Positions 16,439 through 25,400 of a DNA stretch of 64,000 nt are shown one piece after another (the stretch's first letter is position 1; the number at the start of each line of letters is the position of its first letter). This DNA is from Tolypothrix sp. PCC 7712 (GTDB lineage Bacteria > Cyanobacteriota > Cyanobacteriia > Cyanobacteriales > Nostocaceae), in assembly GCF_025860405.1 (NCBI RefSeq), contig NZ_CP063785.1, positions 6,325,390-6,389,389 on the forward strand. Reading direction: 5' to 3'. Under the pieces are notes generated by a model, which saw only the letters and a list, made by a program, of their open reading frames with translations, was not told the origin of the DNA and ran no database searches. A program made the position numbers and the translations under genes.

Positions 16439-16810
16439 TTAAGGTGTAGCAGCAGATGAGGTACTTTGCCAACCTGTTTCCGCTTTCTGGAAGACGTAAG
16501 CAGCTACCTCTAAAATTTCTTGAGTGCTTAACTTGTTTTTAAAGGGAGGCATGGCATTTTTGCCATTCTGTACCTGGTGGATAATTGCTTGAATGGGGTC
16601 TTGGTCGTAATTTTCCAAATAACTTGATAATGCTTCTTTTTTCAAGGTTTTATGGCTAATTAAGATATTACCGCCCCCAATATGGCAAGAAGAACAATTA
16701 GCATCAAAGATTTTCGCGCCATCGGATGTTTCGGCAGCTAATGCTGGCAGAATGAATGTAAATCTAAATAATGCGATCGCCAACAGCAGGATAAATAAAA
16801 ATATTCTCAA
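16439..16810 (-). CDS. petJ: Cytochrome c6 (soluble lumenal c-type cytochrome)
   Basis: A signal peptide (residues 1-26, cleavage after LPALAA) precedes a 97-residue mature domain. The haem site is C39-S-S-C42-H43 and the sixth ligand is Met87 in GKNAMPPF. KTLKKEALSSYLEN, AIIHQVQNGKNAMP and EILEVAAYVF match cytochrome c6, which carries electrons from cytochrome b6f to photosystem I or the oxidase in the thylakoid lumen. I place the start at TTG 16810 because AAGGAG lies 6 nt upstream and the signal peptide then begins MRIFLF; the longer frame from 16840 would put the ribosome site inside the gene. GGGNILISHKT is slightly unlike classic c6, so a c6 paralogue is possible. Confidence 0.85.
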   Translation of the reverse strand: MRIFLFILLLAIALFRFTFILPALAAETSDGAKIFDANCSSCHIGGGNILISHKTLKKEALSSYLENYDQDPIQAIIHQVQNGKNAMPPFKNKLSTQEILEVAAYVFQKAETGWQSTSSAATP

Positions 16811-16866
16811 GAGATTCTCCTTGCAACAACCATTCGGCAACCTTAAAACTTTATCGAGTAAGTTTT

Positions 16867-16888
16867 CTATGGCTGCTTTCAGCCATAG
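16867..16888 (-). promoter_or_regulatory. Leader hairpin of the cytochrome c6 gene
   Basis: A perfect 9-bp stem (CTATGGCTG with CAGCCATAG, 4-nt loop) sits 57 nt upstream of the TTG start on the minus strand. It probably lies in the 5' leader; a regulatory role is inferred. The rest of 16889-17059 shows nothing I can name. Confidence 0.4.
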
Positions 16889-17059
16889 AGATTACCAACT
16901 GATATGTGTACTCTACCTCATGAAGCGTTAGTTTCTGTAGCTGGTAAACTCTATGGGACAAATATGGATTTAATTATATATTTTTAAGATTTGGAGTTTA
17001 AGGGCTGCTCCCTTGTGAAAAATTCCAGTTCTCCACTTTGACAAGGTTTAATCAAAATT

Positions 17060-17099
17060 TAGCGGTGTCGAGCTGAGTAGATAGCACTCGACACCGCTA
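17060..17099 (-). terminator. Strong 13-bp hairpin terminator
   Basis: TAGCGGTGTCGAG pairs perfectly with CTCGACACCGCTA. On the minus strand it is followed by AATTTTGATT. It lies 75 nt past the stop of the 66-aa gene and is its probable terminator. Confidence 0.7.
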
Positions 17100-17174
17100 T
17101 TGATATCTATATAAATTACTTCAAACTCAAAGTAAAGGAATGCCGATTCTGGGAAATATAACCTAATGTTCGCT

Positions 17175-17375
17175 TTACCTGAGTAGCCTGGTTACCCTAA
17201 TATCATATTCAGTGCCTCTTGGATGCTCGCTTCTAGCCCTTTGGAATGCCATACCGTCAGCTTGTGCTTTTGAAGGAGCGTCGATTTCGTACCTTGTCGT
17301 CCCGCGTTGAAAGGTATTGTTTGCTAGATCAGCAAATTCTTTGATATCTACCAATACCTCGTATGTGTGATCCAT
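17175..17375 (-). CDS. Small protein of unknown function, 66 aa
   Basis: A perfect GGAGG lies 9 nt before ATG 17375, and a strong terminator follows, so this is a real single-gene unit. The protein is soluble and rich in Arg, Ala and acidic residues (MDHTYEVLVDIKEF at the start, ending DIRVTRLLR); a beta-alpha-beta fold is plausible. No family is recognised. Confidence 0.65.
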   Translation of the reverse strand: MDHTYEVLVDIKEFADLANNTFQRGTTRYEIDAPSKAQADGMAFQRARSEHPRGTEYDIRVTRLLR

Positions 17376-17399
17376 TTCGGAACCTCCAAATGTGCATTC

Positions 17400-17753
17400 T
17401 ACACGCTAATGGGGAACACTCTCAGTATATGAACATACAGAGGTACCAGAGAGCAAATTAATACAATTCTTGATTGAGTATTGATTGATTACTCACTAAA
17501 ATTTAAGACTCATTAATTTATACAAATTAAGAAAAATATTGATAACACATCCATAATCTTTAAGGTTGCAAAGCTGTACACCCCCAATATGGTGAGGTTA
17601 AAAATTTTTCCTCATGATTTTGGGGTTGTAAAGACTCGATAAATCGCGTCTCTACAGGATTTAAACGTTAATCGATTTCTCTTATCGGAACAGTCTTGTG
17701 TCTACACCTATTTATGTCTTTGTTGGATTGTTTTTCAAACTGGTTTTACTTTT
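17400..17753. other. AT-rich non-coding stretch before the sRNA array
   Basis: No gene is seen. A GGTTGCAAAG / GGTTGTAAAG direct repeat and an AAAAATTTTT palindrome occur at 17563-17640. The stretch ends in CTTTTTCTGGA, the variant promoter element of the first array unit. Confidence 0.4.
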
Positions 17754-17790
17754 TCTGGAATTGGGAAATCTCATGCTGTAGTAATTCTTA

Positions 17791-17873
17791 GACAAGCCAC
17801 TTATATGTAAACTTTATACCGAAAGCACGGGGATATACCCCAACTAGAACCCAGTCCTCAAGGCTGGGTTTTT
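17791..17873 (+). ncRNA. NsiR1-like small RNA, copy 1
   Basis: Predicted start about 37 nt after the element TCTGGA (one base off TCCGGA) and end at the T-run of the hairpin AACCCAG...CTGGGTTTTT. It has the internal GGGG-ATATA-CCCC hairpin. The variant promoter element suggests weaker or altered control. Ends are estimates; if transcription starts nearer ACCGAAAGC the RNA would be about 56 nt. Confidence 0.6.
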
Positions 17874-17958
17874 GATGATCTCTTGTGATTGCTCAGTAGC
17901 AAAAAACCTAATGATAAATTCTCCGGAATGAGTAAATCTCATGTTGTAGTAATTCTCA

Positions 17959-18041
17959 GACAAGCAACTTATATGTAAACTTTATACCGAAAGCACGGGG
18001 ATATACCCCAACTAGAACCCAGTCCTCAAGGCTGGGTTTTT
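17959..18041 (+). ncRNA. NsiR1-like small RNA, copy 2
   Basis: Perfect TCCGGA at 17922 at the -35 position, TAGTAAT-like -10, then a leader with CAACTTATATG, a GGGG/CCCC hairpin and the intrinsic terminator ending at 18041. Nearly identical to the other copies. Confidence 0.65.
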
Positions 18042-18126
18042 GATGATCTCTTGTGATTGCTCAGTAATAAAAAACCCAGTGACAACTTCTCCGGAATGAG
18101 TAAATCTCATGTTGTAGTAATTCTCA

Positions 18127-18209
18127 GACAAGCAACTTATATGTAAACTTTATACCGAAAGCATGGGGATATACCCCAACTAGAACCCAGTCCTCAATGC
18201 TGGGTTTTT
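18127..18209 (+). ncRNA. NsiR1-like small RNA, copy 3
   Basis: TCCGGA at 18090. The terminator loop reads CCTCAATGC instead of CCTCAAGGC, leaving the 7-bp stem intact; GCATGGGGAT replaces GCACGGGGAT of copies 1 and 2, a change that also keeps the first hairpin. Confidence 0.65.
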
Positions 18210-18294
18210 GATTATCTATTGTGATTGCTGAGTGATAAAAAACCCAGTGACAACTTCTCCGGAATGAGTAAATCTCATGTTGTAGTAATTCTCA

Positions 18295-18377
18295 GACAAG
18301 CAACTTATATGTAAACTTTATACCGAAAGCATGGGGATATACCCCAACTAGAACCCAGTCCTCAAGGCTGGGTTTTT
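18295..18377 (+). ncRNA. NsiR1-like small RNA, copy 4
   Basis: TCCGGA at 18258; the same two hairpins; the terminator ends at 18377. The sequence is the same as copy 5 across the predicted RNA. Confidence 0.65.
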
Positions 18378-18462
18378 GATTATCTCTTGTTATTGCTCAG
18401 TAATAAAAAATTCAGTGAAAACTTCTCCGGAATGAGTAAATCTCACGCTGTAGTAATTCTTA

Positions 18463-18545
18463 GACAAGCAACTTATATGTAAACTTTATACCGAAAGCAT
18501 GGGGATATACCCCAACTAGAACCCAGTCCTCAAGGCTGGGTTTTT
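18463..18545 (+). ncRNA. NsiR1-like small RNA, copy 5
   Basis: TCCGGA at 18426; the -10 region reads CACGCTGTAGTAATTC as in copy 1 rather than CATGTTG. The terminator ends at 18545, about 30 bp before the opposing psb34 terminator. Confidence 0.65.
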
Positions 18546-18574
18546 GATTATCTCTTGTTATTGCTCAGTAATAA

Positions 18575-18601
18575 AAAACCCCGGTGGCACTAACCGGGGT
18601 G
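18575..18601 (-). terminator. Terminator of psb34
   Basis: CCCCGGT pairs with ACCGGGG across a 7-nt loop; on the minus strand the stem is followed by TTTTTT. It lies 47 nt past the psb34 stop and faces the sRNA array. Confidence 0.75.
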
Positions 18602-18647
18602 AAAATGAGAAGTCCAAATAACTAACTGATACCGAATTCAAAAAATC

Positions 18648-18818
18648 TTAGCTAACACTCAAGCCTAGCAATACCAGAGTAGTAACAAGCAATGTAGCGA
18701 ACACGCCTTGTATAACATATTTGCGCTGTTCCCAAATTGCAGGGTACTCAGCGTAGTACATCTGGGGTTCAGTTGCGTAGTTATTGAGAACGCCGTCTTC
18801 ATTAACAGTTGTGTACAT
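18648..18818 (-). CDS. psb34: Psb34-like small photosystem II assembly protein, 56 aa
   Basis: The frame encodes 56 residues: MYTTVNEDGVLNNYA, TEPQMYYAEYP, then one membrane helix (IQGVFATLLVTTLVLLGLSV). The LNN(F/Y)A.EP..Y.AE pattern followed by a single helix is that of Psb34 (Synechocystis Ssl1498), a high-light-inducible-protein-like subunit found on PSII assembly intermediates during the switch from CP43-free to complete complexes. AAGAGA lies 8 nt before ATG 18818. Its terminator faces the sRNA array. The name rests on motif memory, not on a search. Confidence 0.78.
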   Translation of the reverse strand: MYTTVNEDGVLNNYATEPQMYYAEYPAIWEQRKYVIQGVFATLLVTTLVLLGLSVS

Positions 18819-19073
18819 AGTTGTTTCTCTTAGTTGTTAACTTATGTAAATAAATCTAACAAATTTGTTACAAATAGTCAACACTGCTTGACAAATAATT
18901 GTAGATACTATCTATAAAATCAGCTTATCAATAAGGCAATGACAGGCGCAGCTACGCCTGTCATAGAAAGGAACAAGATTTTTGTGAGGTGTGATGTCTG
19001 TCTGAAAGGTTTCAAATTGGTATAACGAGCCAGGAAGCAACTTAACTGCTCAGAACTCAGCACTCAGCACTGT

Positions 19074-19451
19074 TCATTTAACTTCGCTGGCTTCAAACTT
19101 GGTAATCTTGCCTTTTTTGATAGCAACAACTACATCGTAGGTTGCACAATAAGCAATGGTGACATTATTGGCTTTGTTGTACAAGTTCACTACCATACCC
19201 GCACCACCTGGTTGTACTGCAATTGGCTCTAAGTCGCCAAAAAAGTAACGTCGCAAAGCGTCACCAGTACCAAACTGGCCCTTATTTTTGGCGAGGAATT
19301 CTATTTTTTGTTGAGCAGTTAACCCTGTAGCATCCTTTGCTTCTGCGGCTGAAGCTTGGACTAGTGAGGGATTAATAGCTTTGAGGGGAGCATCCCAAAC
19401 TGTAAAACAACCGATTAAGGCAACACTTGTGAGCATGGTAGCGAGTTTCAT
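19074..19451 (-). CDS. Secreted or periplasmic protein of unknown function, 125 aa
   Basis: A signal peptide (MKLATMLTSVALIGCF..., possible cleavage near QASAAEA) precedes a small domain with GLTAQQKIEFLAKNKGQFG, DALRRYFFGD and a beta-rich second half (GMVVNLYNKANNVTIAY, YDVVVAIKKGKITKFE). AGGAG lies 7 nt before ATG 19451. I do not recognise the family. Confidence 0.7.
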   Translation of the reverse strand: MKLATMLTSVALIGCFTVWDAPLKAINPSLVQASAAEAKDATGLTAQQKIEFLAKNKGQFGTGDALRRYFFGDLEPIAVQPGGAGMVVNLYNKANNVTIAYCATYDVVVAIKKGKITKFEASEVK

Positions 19452-19529
19452 TTTTGACTCCTAAACCTGGAATTTTCTGGAACAACCAAACTATCGCTGC
19501 TAGGGCTGAAGCTGAACTGAAACTCAACC

Positions 19530-20723
19530 ATGATTTTGATGAATTTATCCCTTGAGAAATTTCAGTTAATTCTCAGCATTTTTTCAGAGAGTTATGGGAT
19601 GTTAAACTCACAAGTAACTTACAGTATTTTTAAGCAAAGGCTGATTGTGTACAGTGGTGTTATTGTGACTAGAGTAAAAAGACGAAATCTTTTGCACCAA
19701 AGAATTCCAGGGAAAATATATCTCTGGTTAGCAATTCTCATCTTTGGTGCATCTAGTGCAATTACTCGTAAGCTCACAGAAATTGGTGCCCATAATTTGA
19801 TAGGCGATCGCAATCCTATCTCACTGTGTAATGTTTTATTTGTTGGTAACCTTTGCGCTTTGATAGTCTTGATCGCTATCTACTGGCGACAGTGGAATAA
19901 AACAACTTTGCAGCAGCTATCGAAAACAGATTGGTTCAGTCTCACCGTTGTGGCTATTTTATCAGGAGCGCTGGCCCCTGGCTTAATTTTCCAAGCTCTA
20001 GCAATTACAGGAGTTAACAATGTAATTTTGATTGGGCGCTTGGAACCCCCGTTAACGCTAGCTTTATCAGTGTGGTTGTTGCGAGAACGGGTAAATAAAT
20101 GGGAAATTATTGGTGCGATCGCAGCATTTGTTGGCGTTAGCCTCACGATTCTCCTTCAGCCTCCCAGTGTCCCCATGATGAGTATGGGGGTTTTTAATTT
20201 AGGATTAGGGGAAGTATTGGCAGCAATTGGATCTATCGCTGTAGCCGTTTCTACAATTATTGGTAAAAAATATCTCTCTCAAATACCGTTAGGAATTTAT
20301 AGTATCTTTCGCACTGCTTTAGGAACTGTCATCTTTTTCCTCGTAGCTTTAACACTTTATGGTAAAGAGCATTTTATCGATGTGTTCTCACCATTTCTGT
20401 GGCAATGGATGTTAGTTTATGGTGCCGTTATTGTAGTGCTAGGCCAGTCATTTTGGCTCAAAGGTTTAAGAGATTCTACAGTATCTACAGCATCTTTAAT
20501 CGGCTCATTTACACCAATTGTAGGTATCGTTGCTGCTTTTTTGATATTAAATGAAGCCCCAACAATGGCTCAATATATTGGTGGTAGCTTGATTTTAATA
20601 GGGATATTTCTGAGCCAAATTGGTAATTTGCGTCATAGTTCTCGCAGATTTGCTTCTAGAAAATTGAGTTCTACTCCAGCAGAACAAGAAGTAGAAACCC
20701 ACATGGGATTTAAAGGAATATAA
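19530..20723 (+). CDS. DMT superfamily permease (two EamA domains)
   Basis: Ten hydrophobic helices in two EamA halves are visible, with GALAPGLIFQALAITGVNNVILI and RLEPPLTLALSVWLLRERVNKWEIIGA in the first, and RTALGTVIFF, GLRDSTVSTASLIGSFTPI and LNEAPTMAQYIGGSLILIGIF in the second. Such proteins export or import small metabolites; the substrate cannot be read from sequence. The first 45 residues are not typical and have no ribosome site, so the real start may be ATG 19599 or GTG 19665. It is divergent from the secreted 125-aa gene, 78 bp away. Confidence 0.85.
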   Translation: MILMNLSLEKFQLILSIFSESYGMLNSQVTYSIFKQRLIVYSGVIVTRVKRRNLLHQRIPGKIYLWLAILIFGASSAITRKLTEIGAHNLIGDRNPISLCNVLFVGNLCALIVLIAIYWRQWNKTTLQQLSKTDWFSLTVVAILSGALAPGLIFQALAITGVNNVILIGRLEPPLTLALSVWLLRERVNKWEIIGAIAAFVGVSLTILLQPPSVPMMSMGVFNLGLGEVLAAIGSIAVAVSTIIGKKYLSQIPLGIYSIFRTALGTVIFFLVALTLYGKEHFIDVFSPFLWQWMLVYGAVIVVLGQSFWLKGLRDSTVSTASLIGSFTPIVGIVAAFLILNEAPTMAQYIGGSLILIGIFLSQIGNLRHSSRRFASRKLSSTPAEQEVETHMGFKGI

Positions 20724-21182
20724 TATTTTTTAATTCAGTAGTTAACGCTCTGCCTGGAAAATAGTGTTGACTGTTGAGCAGGCAAAAAGATTTTCACGCC
20801 TTCATGGTTGATTTATTATATAAATGTCTAGAGGGAAAATGAGCCTATAGGGCATTGAGTATTGGTATTTGTCAAAGCTCCCCTCAGGTATTTTGTTGTG
20901 TTTGTATGGTTTACTTGTATAGCAGTAGTAAATCATTTGTGAGAAACTACAAATGATCAAAGGTTAATGACTGACTAGACAAAACATTTCAAGATCAAAA
21001 ATGGGAACTAGTAATTACCATATCTTGTCTGAGACAAGTATCTATCTCGCAGCCAATATAAATACACAAGCGTGTTGAAGCTAAATTTTTTTAATTTATT
21101 AAGATTGCTGTTCGTGAAATTAATATAAAACAAGGCTTTGGCTGTATGCCCACCTTAGAAGAGTGGTACCAACAGAATAAAG
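20724..21182. other. Non-coding stretch before the DUF928 gene
   Basis: One 9-bp hairpin (ATCATTTGT with ACAAATGAT) lies at 20932-20957 and a short TTGTCTGAGACAA dyad near 21026. No gene is seen; this probably holds the promoter of the DUF928/TpsA pair. Confidence 0.4.
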
Positions 21183-22139
21183 ATGATGAAACGTAAATTT
21201 TGGAAAAGTTATCTGTTTGCTCTTTTAGTATGCCTACCTTTTGGGGCTGTCAGCACGAGCAAAATTTTCGCAGTAGAGCCAGTTTATCAAGTAGCGCAAG
21301 TAACAAATAGTTATAACCAATATATGAGGTTGGGCTACACAGAAACTAAGCGCAGAAACTATCGCAGAGCTTTGGGATATTTTCAGCAAGCAGCGCAACT
21401 ACGTCCCGGAGATATATATGCTACTACGGCAATTAGAAATGTCACGGGATATATTCAAGGTCGCAAGACTTTGATTAGCTTCGTTCCGGGAAAACCTAGT
21501 AGATTAGGTTCAGGAGGAACAAGGGGAGCTTGCTTTCAGCATGGAGAAGTGGTGATTCCTTTAATACCAAGCGATAGAGACACTCAATACACCACACAAG
21601 AGCGTCCCACATTCTTCTTCTATATTCCTAAAGCTTCCAGAACAGTTAGAGAACTAGAATTTGTATTGCGGGAGGACGAGAATCTCGATCCTTTATATAA
21701 GGAGAATTTCAAAGCTTTTGATCAAGCTGGAATTGTTGGGATTACCCTCAAAGCTAATCAACCGCCTTTGAAACCTGGCAAAGAATATACTTGGGCCTTT
21801 TCGATGATTTGCGATCCCAATAGCCGCGATCGCGATTCTTATCAAGAAGGTAAAATCCAAGTTATGCAAGATGAGAACATTGCTGCACAGGTAAAAGAAA
21901 CACCAACACCTCTAGATCGTGCAGTGCTCTATGCAACAGCTGGATTTTGGGAAAACGCCCTCAGTATTTTGGCTGATTTACGCCGCCAGAGTCCAAATGA
22001 CCCGAAAATAAAGCAATATTGGTCAGATTTATTGAAATCCGTGAAGCTCGACGCAGTAGCAGATCAGCCTTTATTACCGCCTTGCTGCACTACTCAGCAG
22101 GGAACAATGGGTAATGGAGGAGTAGAGGGGACAAGGTGA
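21183..22139 (+). CDS. DUF928 protein, probable partner of the TpsA gene
   Basis: A signal peptide (residues 1-30) is followed by a TPR-like helix pair (YNQYMRLGYTETKRRNYRRALGYFQQA, in two parts). The main domain has RPTFFFYIPK, RELEFVLREDE, GIVGITL, PLKPGKEYTWAFSMICDP, which is DUF928, and then a helical tail with LDRAVLYATAGFWENAL. DUF928 proteins in cyanobacteria are usually found beside haemagglutinin-type TpsA and CHAT proteins, as here; a role in export or surface display is inferred. The last dozen residues (from about NGGVEG) are translated from a heptamer repeat, so the C-terminus looks recently changed. Confidence 0.82.
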   Translation: MMKRKFWKSYLFALLVCLPFGAVSTSKIFAVEPVYQVAQVTNSYNQYMRLGYTETKRRNYRRALGYFQQAAQLRPGDIYATTAIRNVTGYIQGRKTLISFVPGKPSRLGSGGTRGACFQHGEVVIPLIPSDRDTQYTTQERPTFFFYIPKASRTVRELEFVLREDENLDPLYKENFKAFDQAGIVGITLKANQPPLKPGKEYTWAFSMICDPNSRDRDSYQEGKIQVMQDENIAAQVKETPTPLDRAVLYATAGFWENALSILADLRRQSPNDPKIKQYWSDLLKSVKLDAVADQPLLPPCCTTQQGTMGNGGVEGTR

Positions 22140-22340
22140 GAAGGGGACTGGGGATTGGGGACTGGGGGATGAGGGGGATAAGGGGGATGAGGGAGATGAG
22201 GGAGATGAGGGGGACAAGGAGAAATCTCTATTACCCATTACCCATTACCCATTACCCATTACCCATTACCCATTACCCATTACCCATTACCCATTACCCA
22301 TTACCCATTACCCCTTACCCCTTACCCATTACCTATTCCC
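22140..22340. repeat. Large heptamer STRR block
   Basis: GGGGACT/GGGGATT and GGGAGAT-type units are followed by about 14 perfect head-to-tail TTACCCA heptamers at 22230-22328. The two parts have inverted composition (G-rich, then C-rich). Confidence 0.9.
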
Positions 22341-22466
22341 TAAACCATAACCTCGCCATTTGCCTTGGGAGATGAGTAAAATATTGGATAATTTTTATCC
22401 AAAAAAATACTTAAATTTCCGCATTTATTTGTATCAATCAGGGGAAACTCCCAGGGCAATACTGAT

Positions 22467-25400
22467 ATGGTTCCAGCTCCTCGCCAACAATTATGGCAAT
22501 TGAGGTTACTAAATTTATTAGCAATCTGTGGTGTATTTATCGCATGGATGGGTTCTGCACGCGCTCAAATTATCCCGGATGGGACATTAGGTGCAGAAAG
22601 TGCAACCCTTAAACCAAATGCTACAGTTCAGGGTTTACCTGCAACCTTGATTGAAGGTGGAGCAACTAGAGGTGTCAATTTATTTCAGAGTTTTTTGCAA
22701 TTTAATGTTGGCGATAGTCAAAGAATATACTTTGCCAATCCTGCAGGTATTGAGAACATTTGGACTCGTGTCACAGGTAGCGATCGCTCCAACATATTTG
22801 GTACTTTGGGCGTAGATGGTAGAGCAAATCTGTTTTTACTCAATCCCAATGGTATTATTTTTGGGCCGAATGCTCGCTTAGATGTGGCGGGTTCTTTTCT
22901 GGCGACAACAGCCAATAGCTTTATCTTTGACAACGGCTTGAAGTTCAGCGCTACAAATCCAGAAGCCGCGCCACTACTGACTGTGAGCATTCGTCCAGGA
23001 TTGCAATTTGGTGCGAATCAGTCTGCAAGTATTAGCAACACTGGTAATTTAACTACAGGGCAAGATTTAAGCTTGATTGCTGGTAATCTCGACTTACAAG
23101 GTAGGCTACAAGCAGGTAAAGATTTAACAATACAAGCACAAGATACTGTCAAACTGCGAGATACGGCGGTTAATCCTTTAATTGTGGCTGCGAGTGGAAA
23201 TTTACTAGTACAAGGTAATCAGAATATTGATATTTTTGCCTTGAATCACCCTGATAGTGGCTTATTTGCTGCTGATGATTTGTTGCTGCGGAGTGCAAAT
23301 ACTGTGGGAGGGGATGCTCATTATTGGAGTGGGGGGAATTTTCGGATTGAGAAATTAGATAGTAGTCTAGGTAAGCTTTCCAGCCCTCAAGATCCGATTA
23401 TCCGCGCTAGTGGAGATGTCAGTTTTGAGAGTTATGAAGGAGCATCCTTGCATATTTTTGCAGGAGGTTCCGTGAATATTGGCAGTATTTTGATTACAGG
23501 TGCAGACACAACCGCTCCCAAAAACTCTATTACAGAAGATGTGCCACTGTCAGAGACTTTGCCTGATGATACAAATTATGTCTATATTCAAGGCGCATCT
23601 GAACCAACATTAGATATTCGTGCTGGAACTACAGCTTTTGGTTTTCCTGGAATGATACCAGAACCAATTATAGGGCTAATTGGTCAAGTTAAAACTCATG
23701 CGCCTAGTACCAGTGCAGATATCAATATCGATAGCATTAGTAATGTCAATAAAACAGAAGTAGGAGAACCGATAAAAGGGCAAATTCTGTTAACTAATCA
23801 GTATTCACCTAATGAACTACCAGGAAATATTACCACAGGCCCAATTGATACTTTTGGTAATGTTACCATCGATTCTCGAGGTCATATCACAACTAATGGA
23901 ACAATTGATATTTCTCGTGGCTGGGATAGTGGTAATAGTATTAATCTGATTAGTAATGGCAACATTATTACTAATGGAGATTTACTTTCTGATTTACTTG
24001 AGGATGTCGATGGCAATGGCGGGAATATTAGCCTAATAAGTAAAAATGGTTATATTGATACAACATTAGCAGATATCGTATCTGAAACTCATAATGGATT
24101 CGCTGGTGATGTAAATATTAAAGCACTAGGCGATATCTACCTTGGTAATATAACAGCTGCTAGCAATTCTGATGATGATACAAAATTTAGTAGTATCAGC
24201 ATTAAATCTACTGATGGTTCTGTCTATTTAAATCAATCTAACTTAGATACTAGCAACAATGGCAATGGCTATGCAGGAGATGTAGCAATTACTGCCCGGC
24301 AGGAAGTTAAAATTGAAAATAATAGTAATATTGATAGTATTGGTGATTCTGGTATTATATATATTGGTAAATCAGAATATGCTAATTTCTCTCCTCATAA
24401 TATTATAATTAATAACTCTCAAATAAATAGTGATAATCGCAATTTACAAGGTCAGTCTGGAGAGATAAATATTGAATCTCTTAATAATATTTTGATTACA
24501 GATAGCAAGATAGTAAGTGGTGCTACTGGTATAGATAGTACAGCTAATGCTAGCAGTATTTCAATTAAAAGTATTAGTTCTGTTTATTTAAGTGGCACCG
24601 AAGTATTTAATGATGTAATAACAGGTGGTACAGGAAATTCCGGGAAGTTCAGCATTGAGTCAGGATTAATATCTCTAGATAAAACTACTGTGCAATCTGG
24701 TAACAACGGCTCTGGAAAATCTGGAGATATAGATATTCATGGGAGTGAATCTATATCTTTGAATTCCGCTAAACTATTCACTGATAATAACGGGTCTGGA
24801 GTAGCAGGGTATATTAACCTGATTGCTGCTAACAATGTTGCTATTGATAATAGTAAGATTACTAGCGAAAGTAATTACAATAGCGATGCTGACCTATACT
24901 CTTCTATTAATATAGAAGCCACAGAAGGGTCAGTTTTTTTGAACCAGTCTAAGATAAGTACCACCAATTTTAGTTTAGGTTATGCAGGAGATATTAGTAT
25001 TAATGCTCGTGATGATATTTCTATTGTCCAAAATTCTGCTGGGAGCGAGGAAGATAGCCAATATCGAGGCATATTTAGTAATGGTAATTTAGGAAATATT
25101 TATATTGGATGGATACCAAATAGCTCACTGATTCCGCAAAAAATAACTATAGACCAATCTTTTTTGAGTACTAGTAACAAAGTAGATAGCGATAATCAAG
25201 CAGCAATCTTTGCTAAAGATACAGGTGAGATCAGGATTCAGTCTCTGGGAGATGTAGTTTTTACTAGTAGTAATTTAGAAACTGTAACGAATGGTTCTGG
25301 TGCAGGTGGTAGCATTTATGTAGATGCTAAATCTGTATCTCTTGCTGATCAAAGTTCTCTATTAGCTAATACCCTAGGAACAGGAAAAGCAGGAAGTATC

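Larger units (their letters stand above)
17754..18545 (+). repeat. Five direct repeats of exactly 168 bp encoding an sRNA unit
   Basis: TCCGGA-type motifs occur at 17754 (as TCTGGA), 17922, 18090, 18258 and 18426, and terminator hairpins at 17848, 18016, 18184, 18352 and 18520; both series step by exactly 168 bp. Each unit has the promoter element, a TAGTAAT -10-like box, a leader, a small GGGG/CCCC hairpin and a terminator. Differences between copies are single bases only. The layout is that of NsiR1, the HetR-dependent heterocyst sRNA encoded in tandem repeats near hetF in Anabaena PCC 7120, but here the neighbours are psb34 and a 66-aa gene. Confidence 0.85.

Noticed and set aside
17754..18545. 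CRISPR array
   Set aside because: The whole 168-bp unit is repeated, including promoter and terminator; there are no variable spacers.
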